Source: Prevotella sp.
Lineage (GTDB): Bacteria > Bacteroidota > Bacteroidia > Bacteroidales > Bacteroidaceae
Length of the DNA stretch: 64,000 nucleotides
Assembly (NCBI GenBank): GCA_017538105.1
Contig: JAFYJN010000035.1
Coordinates: 1 to 64,000, forward strand
Direction: 5' to 3'
Shown one piece after another: positions 42,105 to 52,683 of the stretch (positions within the stretch are counted from its first letter, which is position 1; each line of letters opens with the position of its first letter). The translations under genes and the position numbers were made by a program. Below the pieces are notes generated by a model. It had not been told where the DNA came from. It ran no database searches and worked only from the letters and a program-made list of their open reading frames with translations.

Positions 42105-42128
42105 CAGGAAAATAACGAAATTCAAAAA

Positions 42129-43073
42129 TTGGTAGAGAAACACATAGTAATAGAAGATGTTGACCCCATCATGCTGTATGGAGCCAACAATGTTCATTTA
42201 CAGATGATTAAGTCGCTCTTCCCGAAGTTGCGCATCATGGCCCGCGGCAATGTGATACGTGTTTTGGGCGAAGAAGATGAATTGGAGCGTTTTGAAACCC
42301 ACATGAAAAACCTCCGTCATCATCTGCTGACGTATAATGTGCTTACGTCGGAAGACATTCTTCAAATCATCAAGGGCGAACGCACTCCTTCCGAATCATC
42401 GAAAGGAGTGTTGGTATATAGTATGTCAGGGCGGCCCATCAAGAGCCGAAGTGAAAACCAACAGGCACTCATTGATGCGTACGACACCCATGACATGGTA
42501 TTTGCCGTAGGACCCGCTGGCACAGGCAAGACCTATTTGAGCATCGCCTTGGCTGTGCGTGCCCTGAAGGAGAAGACTGCCAAAAAGATAATACTCTGTC
42601 GTCCCGCCGTGGAAGCAGGTGAGAAGTTAGGCTTCCTGCCCGGTGACATGAAAGATAAAATTGACCCTTATCTACAGCCCCTATATGATGCGCTGGAAGA
42701 TATGTTACCAGTAGTGAAATTACAGGACATGATGGAAAAGCACGTCATCCAGATTGCCCCCCTTGCTTTTATGCGCGGTAGAACGTTGAGCGATGCTGTG
42801 GTGATTCTTGACGAAGCACAGAACACAACACCTGCACAGTTGCGTATGTTCCTCACCCGAATGGGTTGGAACACGAAGATGCTGATTACTGGTGACCTGA
42901 CACAGGTGGATTTGCCTAAGGGCCAAAAAAGTGGCCTGCGTGAGGCTTTGGACACGTTGAGTGGCATTGAAGGCATCGCTGTAGTTGAGATGTCAAAGAA
43001 AGACATTGTGCGTCATAAGTTAGTAACAAGGATTGTACAAGCATATGAAAGGGTGGATAAAGCTCAAGAATAA
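42129..43073 (+). CDS. PhoH-like ATPase
   Basis: A 314-residue cytoplasmic P-loop protein of the PhoH/YbeZ type. It has an N-terminal KH-like region (VHLQMIKSLFPKLRIMARGN) and the Walker A motif FAVGPAGTGKTYLS. VVILDEAQNTTPAQLRMFLTRMG is Walker B, and DIVRHKLVTRIVQAYE is at the end. YbeZ-type proteins act in ribosome and RNA metabolism together with YbeY. The start is taken as TTG 42129 because homologues begin at the equivalent of xVEKHIVxED, no ATG exists nearby and the open frame farther upstream contains both promoters. It heads a long plus-strand run. Confidence 0.88.
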   Translation: MVEKHIVIEDVDPIMLYGANNVHLQMIKSLFPKLRIMARGNVIRVLGEEDELERFETHMKNLRHHLLTYNVLTSEDILQIIKGERTPSESSKGVLVYSMSGRPIKSRSENQQALIDAYDTHDMVFAVGPAGTGKTYLSIALAVRALKEKTAKKIILCRPAVEAGEKLGFLPGDMKDKIDPYLQPLYDALEDMLPVVKLQDMMEKHVIQIAPLAFMRGRTLSDAVVILDEAQNTTPAQLRMFLTRMGWNTKMLITGDLTQVDLPKGQKSGLREALDTLSGIEGIAVVEMSKKDIVRHKLVTRIVQAYERVDKAQE

Positions 43074-43125
43074 GGGGGCAGATTAGTATAACAGAAATAA
43101 AGAGAAATATAAGACAAGAAAAGAA

Positions 43126-44076
43126 ATGAAAGCATTGACAACAACCAATTTCCATTTTCCTGGACAAAAGAGCGTATATCACGGGAAAGTCCGTGACGTG
43201 TATGACATTGACGGCGACCTGCTTGTGATGGTAGCCACCGACCGCATTTCTGCTTTCGATGTCATTTTACCGAAGGGAATTCCTTTTAAAGGTCAGATTT
43301 TAAACCAGATAGCCGCCAAGATGCTTGACAGCACCAGTGACATCTGTCCAAACTGGAAATTGGGCACCCCCGACCCCATGGTTACCGTTGGTTTACGTTG
43401 TGAAGGTTTCCGCGTAGAGATGATTATCCGCGGCATCCTTACCGGAAGCGCTTGGCGTGCCTATGAAGAAGGTTGTCGCGAATTGTGTGGTGTTCGTCTT
43501 CCCGACGGAATGCGGGAGAACGAACGTTTTCCCGAGCCCATCATCACACCGACCACAAAGGCAGACGAGGGACATGACATGAACATCTCCCGAGAAGAGA
43601 TTATTTCCACAGGGTTGGTGAATGCCGAGGACTATGCGGTGATGGAAGAATACACCCGAAAATTGTTCGCTCGTGGTCAGGAGATTGCCGCTCAACGTGG
43701 TCTAATTCTCGTGGACACCAAATATGAGTTTGGCAAGCACGACGGCAAAGTGTACCTCATCGATGAGATACACACTCCTGATAGCAGCCGCTATTTCTAT
43801 GCCGACGGATATGAGGAGCGTTTCGCTAAAGGCGAGCCCCAGCGTCAGTTGTCAAAGGAGTTTGTGCGCCAGTGGCTGATAGAGCATGATTTCATGAACG
43901 AACCTGGGCAGACGATGCCCGAGATTACCGATGCCTATGCCGAGAGCGTGAGCGACCGCTACATCGAGTTGTACGAACACATCACCGGCGAAAAGTTCTT
44001 GAAAGATGATCATGCCAGCGATCTGTCAGCTCGCATAGAGAAGAACGTAAGCAACTACCTATCCCAACGCCAATAA
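43126..44076 (+). CDS. purC: Phosphoribosylaminoimidazole-succinocarboxamide synthase
   Basis: A 316-residue enzyme (SAICAR synthetase) that ligates aspartate to CAIR in purine synthesis. Motifs are [28 protein letters not shown] (ATP loop), [28 protein letters not shown] and [19 protein letters not shown]. The length fits the long bacterial/eukaryotic-like form common in Bacteroidetes. It follows phoH by 52 bp and the methyltransferase gene begins 2 bp after its stop, so it is in the operon. purM also lies in the same run. Confidence 0.96.
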   Translation: MKALTTTNFHFPGQKSVYHGKVRDVYDIDGDLLVMVATDRISAFDVILPKGIPFKGQILNQIAAKMLDSTSDICPNWKLGTPDPMVTVGLRCEGFRVEMIIRGILTGSAWRAYEEGCRELCGVRLPDGMRENERFPEPIITPTTKADEGHDMNISREEIISTGLVNAEDYAVMEEYTRKLFARGQEIAAQRGLILVDTKYEFGKHDGKVYLIDEIHTPDSSRYFYADGYEERFAKGEPQRQLSKEFVRQWLIEHDFMNEPGQTMPEITDAYAESVSDRYIELYEHITGEKFLKDDHASDLSARIEKNVSNYLSQRQ

Positions 44077-44078
44077 TA

Positions 44079-44813
44079 ATGTACGAGCAGGAGCGTATCA
44101 AACCCTACAACGAAGAAGGCGATAAGCGAGCCCAGGTGGAGGAGATGTTCGACAACATCGCTCCCACTTACGACAAACTTAACCATCTATTGTCGTGGAA
44201 CATCGACAAGAGGTGGCGCAAGCGTGCCGTTGCAGAGTTGGCCCCCTACTCTCCTGCCACGATCCTCGACGTAGCCACTGGCACGGGTGATTTCGCCCTG
44301 CAGTTGGCCACCACACTTCATCCACAGGAAGTTGTTGGTGCCGACATTAGTGAAGGCATGATGGAGGTGGGCCGCCAGAAAGTACACTCCGCCGGACTTG
44401 ACGACATCATACAATTCACCAAGGAAGACTGTTTCAAGATGACTTTTCCCGATGGCCGTTTCGATGCCGTCACCGCCGCCTTCGGCATCAGGAACTTTTC
44501 CGACCTCGACGCTGGACTTCGTGAGATGTGCCGTGTACTGAAACCCGGTGGCCACTTAAGCGTTGTCGAGTTAACGACTCCACGCCGATTCCCCATGCGT
44601 CAGTTGTTTTGGCTCTATTCACACACCATCCTCCCCATTTATGGTAAGTTGGTTTCCAAGGACGGCAGTGCCTACCGTTATTTGACCGCCACGATTGAAG
44701 CCTTTCCCCAAGGCGAAGAGATGGTGAATATCTTGAGACGCGCCGGTTTCAGCGAAGCACGTTTCCACAGAATGACTTTCGGTGTTTGCACGCTCTATTT
44801 CGCAACCAAATAA
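44079..44813 (+). CDS. menG: Demethylmenaquinone methyltransferase
   Basis: A 244-residue class I SAM methyltransferase of the UbiE/MenG type. Motifs are [28 protein letters not shown] (family signature), [16 protein letters not shown] (SAM motif I), [26 protein letters not shown] and [11 protein letters not shown]. It methylates demethylmenaquinone, the last step of menaquinone synthesis. As Bacteroidales use menaquinone, the MenG role is assumed rather than UbiE's ubiquinone role. It is tightly packed between purC and aroE. Confidence 0.94.
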   Translation: MYEQERIKPYNEEGDKRAQVEEMFDNIAPTYDKLNHLLSWNIDKRWRKRAVAELAPYSPATILDVATGTGDFALQLATTLHPQEVVGADISEGMMEVGRQKVHSAGLDDIIQFTKEDCFKMTFPDGRFDAVTAAFGIRNFSDLDAGLREMCRVLKPGGHLSVVELTTPRRFPMRQLFWLYSHTILPIYGKLVSKDGSAYRYLTATIEAFPQGEEMVNILRRAGFSEARFHRMTFGVCTLYFATK

Positions 44814-44823
44814 CCCCTTGATT

Positions 44824-45564
44824 ATGGACAAATACGGACTTATCGGCTACCCTTTGGGGCATTCCTTCTCCATCAGCTATTTCAACGAGAAGTTCAAAAA
44901 TGAAGGCATTGACGCAGTATATGAGAATTTCGAAATTCCCTCGATAGATAATTTCCTTGAAGTGGTGGAAACCAACCCTGACCTCCGCGGCTTGAATGTG
45001 ACAATACCCTATAAGCAGAAAGTGATGAGTTTCCTCGACTATATCTCTCCCGAGGCCCGCGCCATTGGTGCGGTGAACGTCATCCGCATTGAACGCAAAG
45101 GGACTAAGACCATCATGAAAGGCTACAACAGCGATGTTATAGGCTTTACCCAGAGCATTGAGCCATTATTGGAAAGCCACCACAAAAAAGCTCTCGTATT
45201 GGGAACTGGCGGCTCATCGAAAGCCATCGCCTTCGGCCTCCATTCCTTGGGGGTGGAGAGTGTATTCGTAAGTCGTTACGAGCGACCTGGTACCATCCAG
45301 TATGACAAACTGACCCCTGAGGATGTGAAAGAATACAACGTGATAGTAAACTGTACGCCCTGTGGCATGTATCCCCACACCGACCAGTGCCCTTTGTTAC
45401 CCTATGAGGCCATGGACAACCACAACCTGCTTTACGACTTGATTTACAATCCCGACAAAACCCTTTTCATGCGCAAGGGGGCCGCTCAGGGAGCCACTGT
45501 AAAGAATGGTTTGGAGATGTTGCTTTTGCAGGCCTTTGCAAGTTGGGATTTTTGGAATGAGTGA
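44824..45564 (+). CDS. aroE: Shikimate dehydrogenase
   Basis: A protein of 246 residues from the ATG at 44824. An upstream in-frame ATG at 44782 would overlap menG by 32 bp and add residues not found in the family. Motifs are YGLIGYPLGHSFSISYFNEKF (shikimate site), NVTIPYKQKVMSFLD with the catalytic Lys, VLGTGGSSKAIAFGL (NADP loop), NCTPCGMYP and NGLEMLLLQAFASWDFW. It reduces 3-dehydroshikimate to shikimate in the chorismate pathway. Confidence 0.95.
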   Translation: MDKYGLIGYPLGHSFSISYFNEKFKNEGIDAVYENFEIPSIDNFLEVVETNPDLRGLNVTIPYKQKVMSFLDYISPEARAIGAVNVIRIERKGTKTIMKGYNSDVIGFTQSIEPLLESHHKKALVLGTGGSSKAIAFGLHSLGVESVFVSRYERPGTIQYDKLTPEDVKEYNVIVNCTPCGMYPHTDQCPLLPYEAMDNHNLLYDLIYNPDKTLFMRKGAAQGATVKNGLEMLLLQAFASWDFWNE

Positions 45565-45710
45565 TGAAGGGAGTCCCCCTTCCCTTTAGAAGCGAAAACC
45601 AGTAATTCACCCATCCCCTCAAAGAAAGTGTGCTGGTAATGAACGTGAAAATGAGGAATGATGAGGGAGGAATGAAAAGATATTTATCAGGAAACAATAA
45701 TACGAAATAC

Positions 45711-46883
45711 ATGGATAATAAAAACCGTTATATGATGCGTGGTGTGAGTGCCCAGAAAGAAGACGTGCACTCCGCCATCAAGCACATAGACAAGGGGCTT
45801 TACCCCCATGCCTTTTGCAAAATCATCCCTGACATCATTGGTGGCGATCCCGAATATTGCAATATCATGCACGCCGACGGAGCAGGCACCAAGTCGTCAT
45901 TGGCATATATGTATTGGAAAGCCACAGGCGACCTAAGTGTATGGCGCGGCATCGCACAAGACGCCATTGTGATGAACACCGACGACCTGTTGTGTGTGGG
46001 AGCTGTTGACAACATTCTTTTGTCGAGTACAATTGGTAGGAACAAGATGCTCATCCCCGGTGAAGTTGTCTCCGCCATCATCCAAGGCACAGATGACTTG
46101 TTAAAGCAAATGCGAGAGATGGGCATCGGCATCTATCCCACCGGTGGAGAAACGGCCGACGTGGGCGACTTGGTAAGGACCATCATTGTTGACAGCACAG
46201 TTACCTGCCGTATGCGCCGCAGCGATGTCATCGACAATGCCAATATCCGTCCAGGCGATGTCATTGTAGGATTATCATCCTCAGGACAAGCTACCTATGA
46301 AGACCGATACAACGGAGGTATGGGCAGTAACGGTCTGACAAGTGCCCGTCACGATGTGTTCGCCAAATACTTGGCCACGCTCTATCCAGAGAGTTTTGAT
46401 TCCGCCGTTCCCAACGAACTAGTGTATAGTGGCAAATACCAGTTAACTGACCCCATCGAAGGAACATCCGTGGACGCAGGTCAGTTGGTGCTCTCCCCCA
46501 CCCGCACCTACGCTCCCGTGATACGCCGAGTGCTGGACGAGATGCATGAAGAGATTCACGGTATGGTGCATTGCACAGGCGGAGCCCAAACAAAGGTGTT
46601 GCATTTTGTGAAGGACGACTGTCATGTGGTGAAAGACAACCTGTTTGATGTTCCTCCTTTGTTCCGCATCATCCAAGAATGTAGCGGCACAGATTGGCGT
46701 GAGATGTACCAAGTGTTCAACATGGGACACCGGATGGAAATCTATGTTCGCCCGGAGATGGCCCAACGCATCATTGACATCAGCCAAAGTTTCAACATTG
46801 ACGCCCAGGTGGTTGGTCATATCGAAGAAGGAAAGCGTGGGTTGACGATTGAAAGTGCCTACGGAAAATTTGATTATCAATAA
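45711..46883 (+). CDS. purM: Phosphoribosylformylglycinamidine cyclo-ligase (AIR synthase)
   Basis: A protein of 390 residues from the ATG at 45711. A longer in-frame start at 45630 lies in poorly conserved sequence. It shows MMRGVSAQKEDVHSAIK, HADGAGTKSSLAYMYWK, MNTDDLLCVGA, PTGGETADVGDLVRTI, VIVGLSSSGQATYE and VFNMGHRMEIYV, the AIRS-family ATP and FGAM site. Its somewhat divergent, longer sequence is the Bacteroidetes form. It closes the imidazole ring in purine synthesis, together with purC upstream. The 146 bp before it hold only a 6-bp hairpin (45567-45586). Confidence 0.9.
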   Translation: MDNKNRYMMRGVSAQKEDVHSAIKHIDKGLYPHAFCKIIPDIIGGDPEYCNIMHADGAGTKSSLAYMYWKATGDLSVWRGIAQDAIVMNTDDLLCVGAVDNILLSSTIGRNKMLIPGEVVSAIIQGTDDLLKQMREMGIGIYPTGGETADVGDLVRTIIVDSTVTCRMRRSDVIDNANIRPGDVIVGLSSSGQATYEDRYNGGMGSNGLTSARHDVFAKYLATLYPESFDSAVPNELVYSGKYQLTDPIEGTSVDAGQLVLSPTRTYAPVIRRVLDEMHEEIHGMVHCTGGAQTKVLHFVKDDCHVVKDNLFDVPPLFRIIQECSGTDWREMYQVFNMGHRMEIYVRPEMAQRIIDISQSFNIDAQVVGHIEEGKRGLTIESAYGKFDYQ

Positions 46884-46892
46884 ATTGCGTCA

Positions 46893-48002
46893 ATGGAAAA
46901 CAACAGCATTTTACAGAAACTTGACGGTCTGGAAGCACGTTACGAAGAGATTTCCACCCTTATTACCGACCCCGATGTTATAGCCGACCAGGAGCGTTAT
47001 GTGAAACTCACCCGCGAATACAAGGAGTTAGGAGACATCATGGATGCCCGAAAAAGGTATATAGCTTGCCTGACTGGCATCCATGAGGCCAAGGACATCA
47101 TCGCCAATGAGAGCGACCCCGAAATGCGCGAAATGGCCCGTGAGGAACTGCAGATGAACGAAGCGTTACAACCTCAATTGGAAGAAGAAATCAAACTCGC
47201 TTTGGTACCCAAAGATCCCGAGGATGCCAAGAATGTCCAAATGGAGATTAGGGCAGGTACTGGTGGTGATGAAGCGTGTCTTTTTGCCGGTGACCTCTTC
47301 TCGATGTACAAGAAGTTCTGCGATTCGAAAGGATGGAACCTTTCTGTTACCAGTGTCAGTGAAGGAGCCGTCGGCGGTTACAAAGAGATAGACTTTGCTG
47401 TTAGTGGCGATGGTGTCTATGGCATTTTGAAATACGAGTCGGGGGTTCACCGCGTGCAACGCGTTCCTGCCACGGAGACACAAGGTCGTATGCATACCAG
47501 CGCCGCCACAGTGGCCGTTTTGCCTGAGGCTGACAAGTTTGAGGTGACCATCAACGAGGGCGACATCAAATGGGACACCTTCCGCAGCAGCGGTGCCGGC
47601 GGACAGAATGTGAACAAAGTGGAATCGGGCGTTCGTCTGCGCTATCCGTGGAAGAATCCCAATACAGGCGAAGTGGAGGAAATTCTCATCGAGTGTACCG
47701 AAACCCGTGACCAACCCAAGAACAAAGAACGGGCATTGTCACGTCTGCGTACTTTCATTTACGACCGCGAACATCAGAAATACATGGACGATATCGCCAG
47801 TCGCAGAAAGTCGTTGGTGTCGACGGGTGACCGTTCTGCGAAGATACGCACCTATAATTTCCCGCAGGGGCGTGTTACCGATCACCGTATTGGATATACG
47901 ACTCATGACCTGCAAGGTTTTCTCGGCGGTAACATTCAGGACATGATTGACGCCCTGACGGTTGCGGAGAATGCAGAACGAATGAAAGAGGCGGAAATGT
48001 AG
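46893..48002 (+). CDS. prfA: Peptide chain release factor 1
   Basis: A 369-residue factor of normal length. The N-terminal helical domain ([18 protein letters not shown]) is followed by the stop-codon region, and the GGQ loop is in [19 protein letters not shown]. The RF1-type PxT-like recognition region is near the [14 protein letters not shown] segment. It recognises UAA and UAG and triggers peptide release on the ribosome. The gene follows purM by 9 bp and lies in the long housekeeping operon. Confidence 0.95.
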   Translation: MENNSILQKLDGLEARYEEISTLITDPDVIADQERYVKLTREYKELGDIMDARKRYIACLTGIHEAKDIIANESDPEMREMAREELQMNEALQPQLEEEIKLALVPKDPEDAKNVQMEIRAGTGGDEACLFAGDLFSMYKKFCDSKGWNLSVTSVSEGAVGGYKEIDFAVSGDGVYGILKYESGVHRVQRVPATETQGRMHTSAATVAVLPEADKFEVTINEGDIKWDTFRSSGAGGQNVNKVESGVRLRYPWKNPNTGEVEEILIECTETRDQPKNKERALSRLRTFIYDREHQKYMDDIASRRKSLVSTGDRSAKIRTYNFPQGRVTDHRIGYTTHDLQGFLGGNIQDMIDALTVAENAERMKEAEM

Positions 48003-48015
48003 GAACCCACCCTAG

Positions 48016-48032
48016 CCCTCCTATGGGGAGGG
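48016..48032 (+). repeat. GC-rich hairpin after prfA
   Basis: CCCTCC (48016-48021) and GGAGGG (48027-48032) form a short stem in an otherwise A/T-rich spacer. No T-run follows. A similar small hairpin lies after aroE at 45567-45586. It may be a weak terminator or a repeated spacer motif. Confidence 0.35.
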
Positions 48033-48076
48033 GGAGAAAGCAAAAAAACGTTAGTGCTAAACTAAATGATACAAAT

Positions 48077-48898
48077 ATGACAAGAGAAGAGCTGGTCCAT
48101 CTAATATTTGAGCGGAAGAGTTTTCTTTGTGTAGGACTAGACCCCGACATGTCCAAGATGCCCAAGCATCTACTTGTAGAGGACAATCCCATTTATGCGT
48201 TTAACCGCGCCATCATAGATGCCACCGCACCATATTGTGTGGCTTATAAGCCAAATCTGGCATTTTACGAACAGTTGGGAGGGAGTGGAATGGAAGCCTT
48301 TGAGTTGACAGTGAGTTATCTACAAGAGCACTATCCTAGGCATTTTATCATCGCCGATGCCAAACGTGGCGACATTGGCAACACATCGAAGATGTATGCC
48401 CGCAGTTTCTTCGACCACTATGGTGTAGATGCCGTCACCGTCGCCCCATACATGGGCATTGACAGCGTAACGCCCTTCCTCACATACAAAGACAAATGGG
48501 TGGTGCTATTGGCCCTGACCAGCAACATCGGTTCTTTGGATTTCCAACTCACAGAGAGCCAAGACGGCGAGCGCCTGTTTGAGAAAGTACTTCGCGTGTC
48601 ATCGGAATGGGGCACTATCGATAACATGATGTATGTAGTGGGAGCTACGCGTGGCGAATTGATTGCCGATGTGCGCAAGGTGGTGCCCAACCATTTCCTG
48701 CTCGTTCCCGGAGTGGGAGCACAAGGAGGCAGCCTGGAAGAGGTGTGCCGTTATGGCATGACCTCAGACTGTGGACTCCTTGTCAACAGTTCCCGGGGTA
48801 TTCTCTATGCCAGTCAAGGAGAAGATTTCGCCGAAGCTGCAGCCGCAGCAGCCAATTCCTTACAGGAAGAAATGGCATTAATAATTTCGAATTACTAA
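48077..48898 (+). CDS. pyrF: Orotidine 5'-phosphate decarboxylase
   Basis: A protein of 273 residues from the ATG at 48077. It is the longer PyrF type with [14 protein letters not shown] at the start, the catalytic [14 protein letters not shown] (Asp-Lys-Asp tetrad), [12 protein letters not shown] and the phosphate loop [11 protein letters not shown]. It makes UMP in pyrimidine synthesis. An upstream in-frame ATG at 48023 gives an unconserved Lys-rich extension across the hairpin and is rejected. Confidence 0.95.
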   Translation: MTREELVHLIFERKSFLCVGLDPDMSKMPKHLLVEDNPIYAFNRAIIDATAPYCVAYKPNLAFYEQLGGSGMEAFELTVSYLQEHYPRHFIIADAKRGDIGNTSKMYARSFFDHYGVDAVTVAPYMGIDSVTPFLTYKDKWVVLLALTSNIGSLDFQLTESQDGERLFEKVLRVSSEWGTIDNMMYVVGATRGELIADVRKVVPNHFLLVPGVGAQGGSLEEVCRYGMTSDCGLLVNSSRGILYASQGEDFAEAAAAAANSLQEEMALIISNY

Positions 48899-48928
48899 TG
48901 AGGAATTACGAATGAGGAGGGTTGAGTG

Positions 48929-50149
48929 ATGAGTGTGCATAAGATTATCAACGACCCAGTATTCGGTTTCATCAAGATCCCGAGGGGGCCGTTGCTCGAT
49001 ATTGTGAAACATCCGCTGTTCCAGCGACTTTCACGCATTAAGCAGTTAGGATTGGCTTCCGTGGTCTATCCGGGGGCACAGCATACTCGTTTCCAGCACT
49101 CGTTAGGTGCCTATTACCTCATGTCGGAAGCCATTCTATCTCTTTCGCAAAAAGGTATTTTTATTTTCGACAGTGAGGCCGAAGCCGTGGAAGCCGCCAT
49201 CCTAATGCACGACATCGGGCATGGCCCATTCTCGCATGTGTTGGAAAATACCCTCATCAGCGGCATTTCACACGAGGAGATTTCCTTGTTGATGATGGAA
49301 CAAATCAACAACGATCTGAAAGGGGCTCTCACCTTGGCCATACAGATTTTCAAGGGCAACTATCCCAAGCGGTTTCTCCATCAGCTGTTAAGCAGCCAGT
49401 TGGATATGGACCGCCTTGACTATTTACGCCGCGACAGTTTTTTTACAGGCGTGACGGAAGGCAACATCGGCAGTGCCCGCATCATCAAGATGCTGAATGT
49501 GAAGGACGACGAGTTGGTTGTCGATTCTAAAGGTATCTATTCGATAGAAAACTACCTCACCTCTCGCCGCCTAATGTATTGGCAGGTGTACCTCCATAAA
49601 ACTACGGTTGCCATGGAGAAGGTTCTGGTTAATACCTTGTTACGTGCCAAGGCTCTCTGTCGGTCAGGAGCGGATTTGTTCGCCCCACCCTCATTGCATT
49701 ATTTTCTCACACATGATGTGGACCATGACTATTTCTTGAACCATGCCGAAGCCCTTGAACATTATGAGCGTTTGGACGACAATGACATTTGGTGTGCCGT
49801 GAAAGAATGGTCGCGTCATGCCGACCCCGTATTGAGGATGTTGTCGCGTGACATCGTGGAACGTCGTCCTTTCCATGTTGAAATCAATGAGCAGCCATTC
49901 CCAGACGACTACGTGTCGGACATTCTGTCACGGATGGAAAAAGCCACAGACATTCATGGTAGAGACCTTGACTACCTATATAGCATGAACACCATTCAGA
50001 AAGACATGTATGATGTGACCGACGACCACATCAGCATATTATATAATGACAGCAGTACAAAAGACATAGCCGAGGCCTCGGAAATACTCAATGTTTCGTT
50101 ACTTTCCAAAAAAATACGCAAATATTATCTTTGTTATCAAAGATTTTGA
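48929..50149 (+). CDS. HD-domain phosphohydrolase
   Basis: A protein of 406 residues from the ATG at 48929 (a GTG one codon upstream is possible). The HD metal site is formed by HTRFQHSLGAYYLM, AAILMHDIGHGPFSHVLE and the distal LDMDRLDYLRRDSF. This matches the YdhJ/SAMHD1-like group, which hydrolyses (deoxy)nucleotide triphosphates or related phosphates. The exact substrate is unknown. It sits between pyrF and lpxD in the same direction, with a -7 box for lpxD after its stop. Confidence 0.85.
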   Translation: MSVHKIINDPVFGFIKIPRGPLLDIVKHPLFQRLSRIKQLGLASVVYPGAQHTRFQHSLGAYYLMSEAILSLSQKGIFIFDSEAEAVEAAILMHDIGHGPFSHVLENTLISGISHEEISLLMMEQINNDLKGALTLAIQIFKGNYPKRFLHQLLSSQLDMDRLDYLRRDSFFTGVTEGNIGSARIIKMLNVKDDELVVDSKGIYSIENYLTSRRLMYWQVYLHKTTVAMEKVLVNTLLRAKALCRSGADLFAPPSLHYFLTHDVDHDYFLNHAEALEHYERLDDNDIWCAVKEWSRHADPVLRMLSRDIVERRPFHVEINEQPFPDDYVSDILSRMEKATDIHGRDLDYLYSMNTIQKDMYDVTDDHISILYNDSSTKDIAEASEILNVSLLSKKIRKYYLCYQRF

Positions 50150-50160
50150 AGAAAAAACCG

Positions 50161-50168
50161 TATATTTG
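50161..50168 (+). promoter_or_regulatory. -7 box for an internal lpxD promoter
   Basis: TATATTTG fits TAnnTTTG, 27 bp before the lpxD ATG. No TTTG occurs at the right distance, so it may be weak. Confidence 0.45.
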
Positions 50169-50195
50169 CAAAATTATTGAAAACATTATCTACGA

Positions 50196-51233
50196 ATGGA
50201 GTTTTCTGCCCAACAAATAGCCGATATGGTACAGGGACGCGTGGAAGGCAATCCTGACACCCTGATACATACTTTTTCAAAAATAGAACAAGGCGAGGAA
50301 GGATCAATTTCTTTCATCTCCAATCCCAAGTATGCCCATTATATCTATGAGACCAAAGCAAGTGTTGTTCTAGTGAACGAAGATTTCGAGGTGGATTGTC
50401 CCATATGTCCCACATTGATTCGTGTGAAGAACGCTTACGAGACTGTAGCCCAACTGTTACAACTATACGAGTCGATGAAACCCAAGAAGAGTGGCATCGA
50501 CAGTTTGGCCTTCGTTTCCGACACAGCCACCGTGGGTGAAGGATGCTATATCGGTGCCTTCGCTTATATTGGCGAAGGTGCAACTATTGGCAAGGGTACC
50601 CTAATATACCCCAATGCCTATATAGGCGACGAGGTGACTCTCGGCGACGGATGCATTGTCTATCCACATGCCGTGGTGTATCACGGTTGTAAATTGGGCA
50701 ATCGTGTTATCATGCATAGTGGCAGTGTTGTTGGTGCCGATGGTTTTGGCTTCGCTCCTGGCGCTGACGGTTACGACAAGATTCCCCAAATAGGCATTGT
50801 GACCATCGAAGACGATGTTGAGATTGGAGCTAATACCTGCATTGATCGTTCGACTATGGGCAGCACCATCGTTCATCGCGGTGTGAAGTTGGACAATCTG
50901 GTACAATTGGCCCACAACACCGAAGTTGGGGAACATACCGTCATGTCTTCGCAAGTAGGCGTGGCTGGCAGCACTAAAATTGGTTCGTGGTGTATGTTTG
51001 GCGGACAGGTCGGCATCTCCGGCCATATCACCATTGGCGACAAGGTTTGGTTTGGAGCCCAGTCAGGCGTACCAAGTAGCGTGAAGAGTGACCAAAAGCT
51101 GATAGGCACCCCCCCGATGGAGCAAGTTCCCTATTTCAAGTCGCAGGCCATGTTCCGTCGTCTGCCCGACATGTACAAGCGGTTGTGCGCATTGGAGAAA
51201 GAGTTAGAATTGTTAAAGAAACAAGAGCGATAA
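50196..51233 (+). CDS. lpxD: UDP-3-O-acylglucosamine N-acyltransferase
   Basis: A 345-residue lipid A enzyme adding the N-linked 3-hydroxyacyl chain. It has the N-terminal uridine-binding domain ([36 protein letters not shown]), then hexapeptide repeats ([20 protein letters not shown]) with the catalytic His in [14 protein letters not shown] coiled C-terminal helix ends [16 protein letters not shown]. It is followed 7 bp later by lpxC-fabZ and then lpxA, so three consecutive lipid A steps are clustered. Confidence 0.96.
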   Translation: MEFSAQQIADMVQGRVEGNPDTLIHTFSKIEQGEEGSISFISNPKYAHYIYETKASVVLVNEDFEVDCPICPTLIRVKNAYETVAQLLQLYESMKPKKSGIDSLAFVSDTATVGEGCYIGAFAYIGEGATIGKGTLIYPNAYIGDEVTLGDGCIVYPHAVVYHGCKLGNRVIMHSGSVVGADGFGFAPGADGYDKIPQIGIVTIEDDVEIGANTCIDRSTMGSTIVHRGVKLDNLVQLAHNTEVGEHTVMSSQVGVAGSTKIGSWCMFGGQVGISGHITIGDKVWFGAQSGVPSSVKSDQKLIGTPPMEQVPYFKSQAMFRRLPDMYKRLCALEKELELLKKQER

Positions 51234-51240
51234 ACATAAT

Positions 51241-52626
51241 ATGTACAAGCAAAAGACACTAAAAGGCAGTTTTTCCCTTTTTGGCAAAGGGTTGCACACT
51301 GGTTTAAGTTTGACCGTGACATTTAATCCTGCCCCAGAAAACCATGGATACAAAATACAGCGCATAGACCTTGATGGCCAGCCCACCATTGATGCTGTGG
51401 CCGAAAAGGTGGTGGACACCCAGCGTGGCACAGTGTTGCAGAGTGGCGATGTGAGGGTATCTACCGTTGAGCACGGGCTAGCCGCCCTATATGCTTTGGG
51501 CATTGACAACTGTCTAATCCAGGTAAATGGTCCCGAGTTTCCCATCTTGGATGGCAGCAGTGCCATGTATGTGGAGAAGATCAAACAAGTGGGAGTGGAA
51601 GAACAGAACGCCCCCAAAGACTACTATATCATCCGTCACAAACTAGAGGTGAAGGATGAGGAGAGCGGCTCCTGCATCACTATCCTTCCTGATGAAGAGT
51701 TCAGCATCACTGCGATGTGTTCTTTTGAGTCGAAGTTCATCAACAGCCAGTTTGCCACATTGGACAATATCTCCACGTTCAGCGAAGAGATTGCCCCCGC
51801 CCGCACATTTGTCTTCGTACGCGACATTGAGCCATTGTTGAAAGCCAACCTTATCAAAGGAGGCGATATGGACAACGCCATCGTCATTTACGAGCGGCAA
51901 ATCACACAGGAACAGTTAGATCAGTTGGCCGACCTGCTTAACGTGCCCCACATGGATGCCACAAACCTGGGTTATATCCAACCCAAGCCCTTGGTTTGGG
52001 AAAACGAGTGTACTCGTCATAAACTGCTAGATGTCATCGGCGACATGGCACTCATCGGTAAGCCCCTAAAAGGTCGTATCATCGCCACCCGTCCTGGCCA
52101 TACCATCAACAACAAGTTTGCCCGTCTGTTGCGCCGTGAGATACGCAAGCATGAGATACAAGCTCCCATCTACGACCCCAACGACGCCCCAGTGATGGAC
52201 AACATCCGTATCCGTGAGTTGTTACCCCACCGCTATCCTATGCAGTTGGTGGATAAAGTGATAGCCTTGGGTCCGACAAGTATCGTTGGTGTTAAGAACG
52301 TAACCAGCAACGAGCCATTCTTCACTGGACACTTCCCCCAGGAACCTGTGATGCCTGGAGTACTCCAAATAGAAGCCATGGCTCAGTGTGGCGGTCTGCT
52401 CGTACTGAACACTGTAGAAGAACCAGAGCGCTGGTCCACCTATTTTCTGAAGATTGACGAGGTGAAATTCCGCCAAAAGGTTGTTCCCGGCGACACCTTG
52501 CTTTTCCGTGTGGAATTGCTTCATCCGCTTCGTCATGGCATCAGCACCATGCGCGGTTATATGTTCGTTGGAGACCAGGTTGTGTCGGAAGCCACATTCA
52601 CAGCCCAGATTGTGAAGAATAAATGA
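51241..52626 (+). CDS. lpxC-fabZ: Bifunctional UDP-3-O-acyl-GlcNAc deacetylase / 3-hydroxyacyl-ACP dehydratase
   Basis: A 461-residue fusion usual in Bacteroidetes. Residues 1-310 are LpxC: TVEHGLAALYALGIDNC with the zinc His, PILDGSSAMY, HKLLDVIGDMALIGKPLKGRI and the proton-transfer His in RPGHTINNKFA. Residues 320-461 are FabZ: LLPHRYPMQLVDKV, GHFPQEPVMPGVLQIEAMAQ with the catalytic His and Glu. The first part commits UDP-acyl-GlcNAc to lipid A and the second dehydrates acyl chains in fatty acid elongation, so both pathways share one transcript and polypeptide. Confidence 0.96.
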   Translation: MYKQKTLKGSFSLFGKGLHTGLSLTVTFNPAPENHGYKIQRIDLDGQPTIDAVAEKVVDTQRGTVLQSGDVRVSTVEHGLAALYALGIDNCLIQVNGPEFPILDGSSAMYVEKIKQVGVEEQNAPKDYYIIRHKLEVKDEESGSCITILPDEEFSITAMCSFESKFINSQFATLDNISTFSEEIAPARTFVFVRDIEPLLKANLIKGGDMDNAIVIYERQITQEQLDQLADLLNVPHMDATNLGYIQPKPLVWENECTRHKLLDVIGDMALIGKPLKGRIIATRPGHTINNKFARLLRREIRKHEIQAPIYDPNDAPVMDNIRIRELLPHRYPMQLVDKVIALGPTSIVGVKNVTSNEPFFTGHFPQEPVMPGVLQIEAMAQCGGLLVLNTVEEPERWSTYFLKIDEVKFRQKVVPGDTLLFRVELLHPLRHGISTMRGYMFVGDQVVSEATFTAQIVKNK

Positions 52627-52683
52627 GAAGTGAGGGGTGAGAAGTGAGGTGAAGGGTGAGATTTGAATTTTAAATCGATTATT

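Noticed and set aside
41994-42128. 45-residue N-terminal extension of the PhoH-like protein
   Set aside because: It would be encoded by the duplicated promoter region (peptide ARLAVIL appears twice), contains both -7 boxes and does not match the family start.
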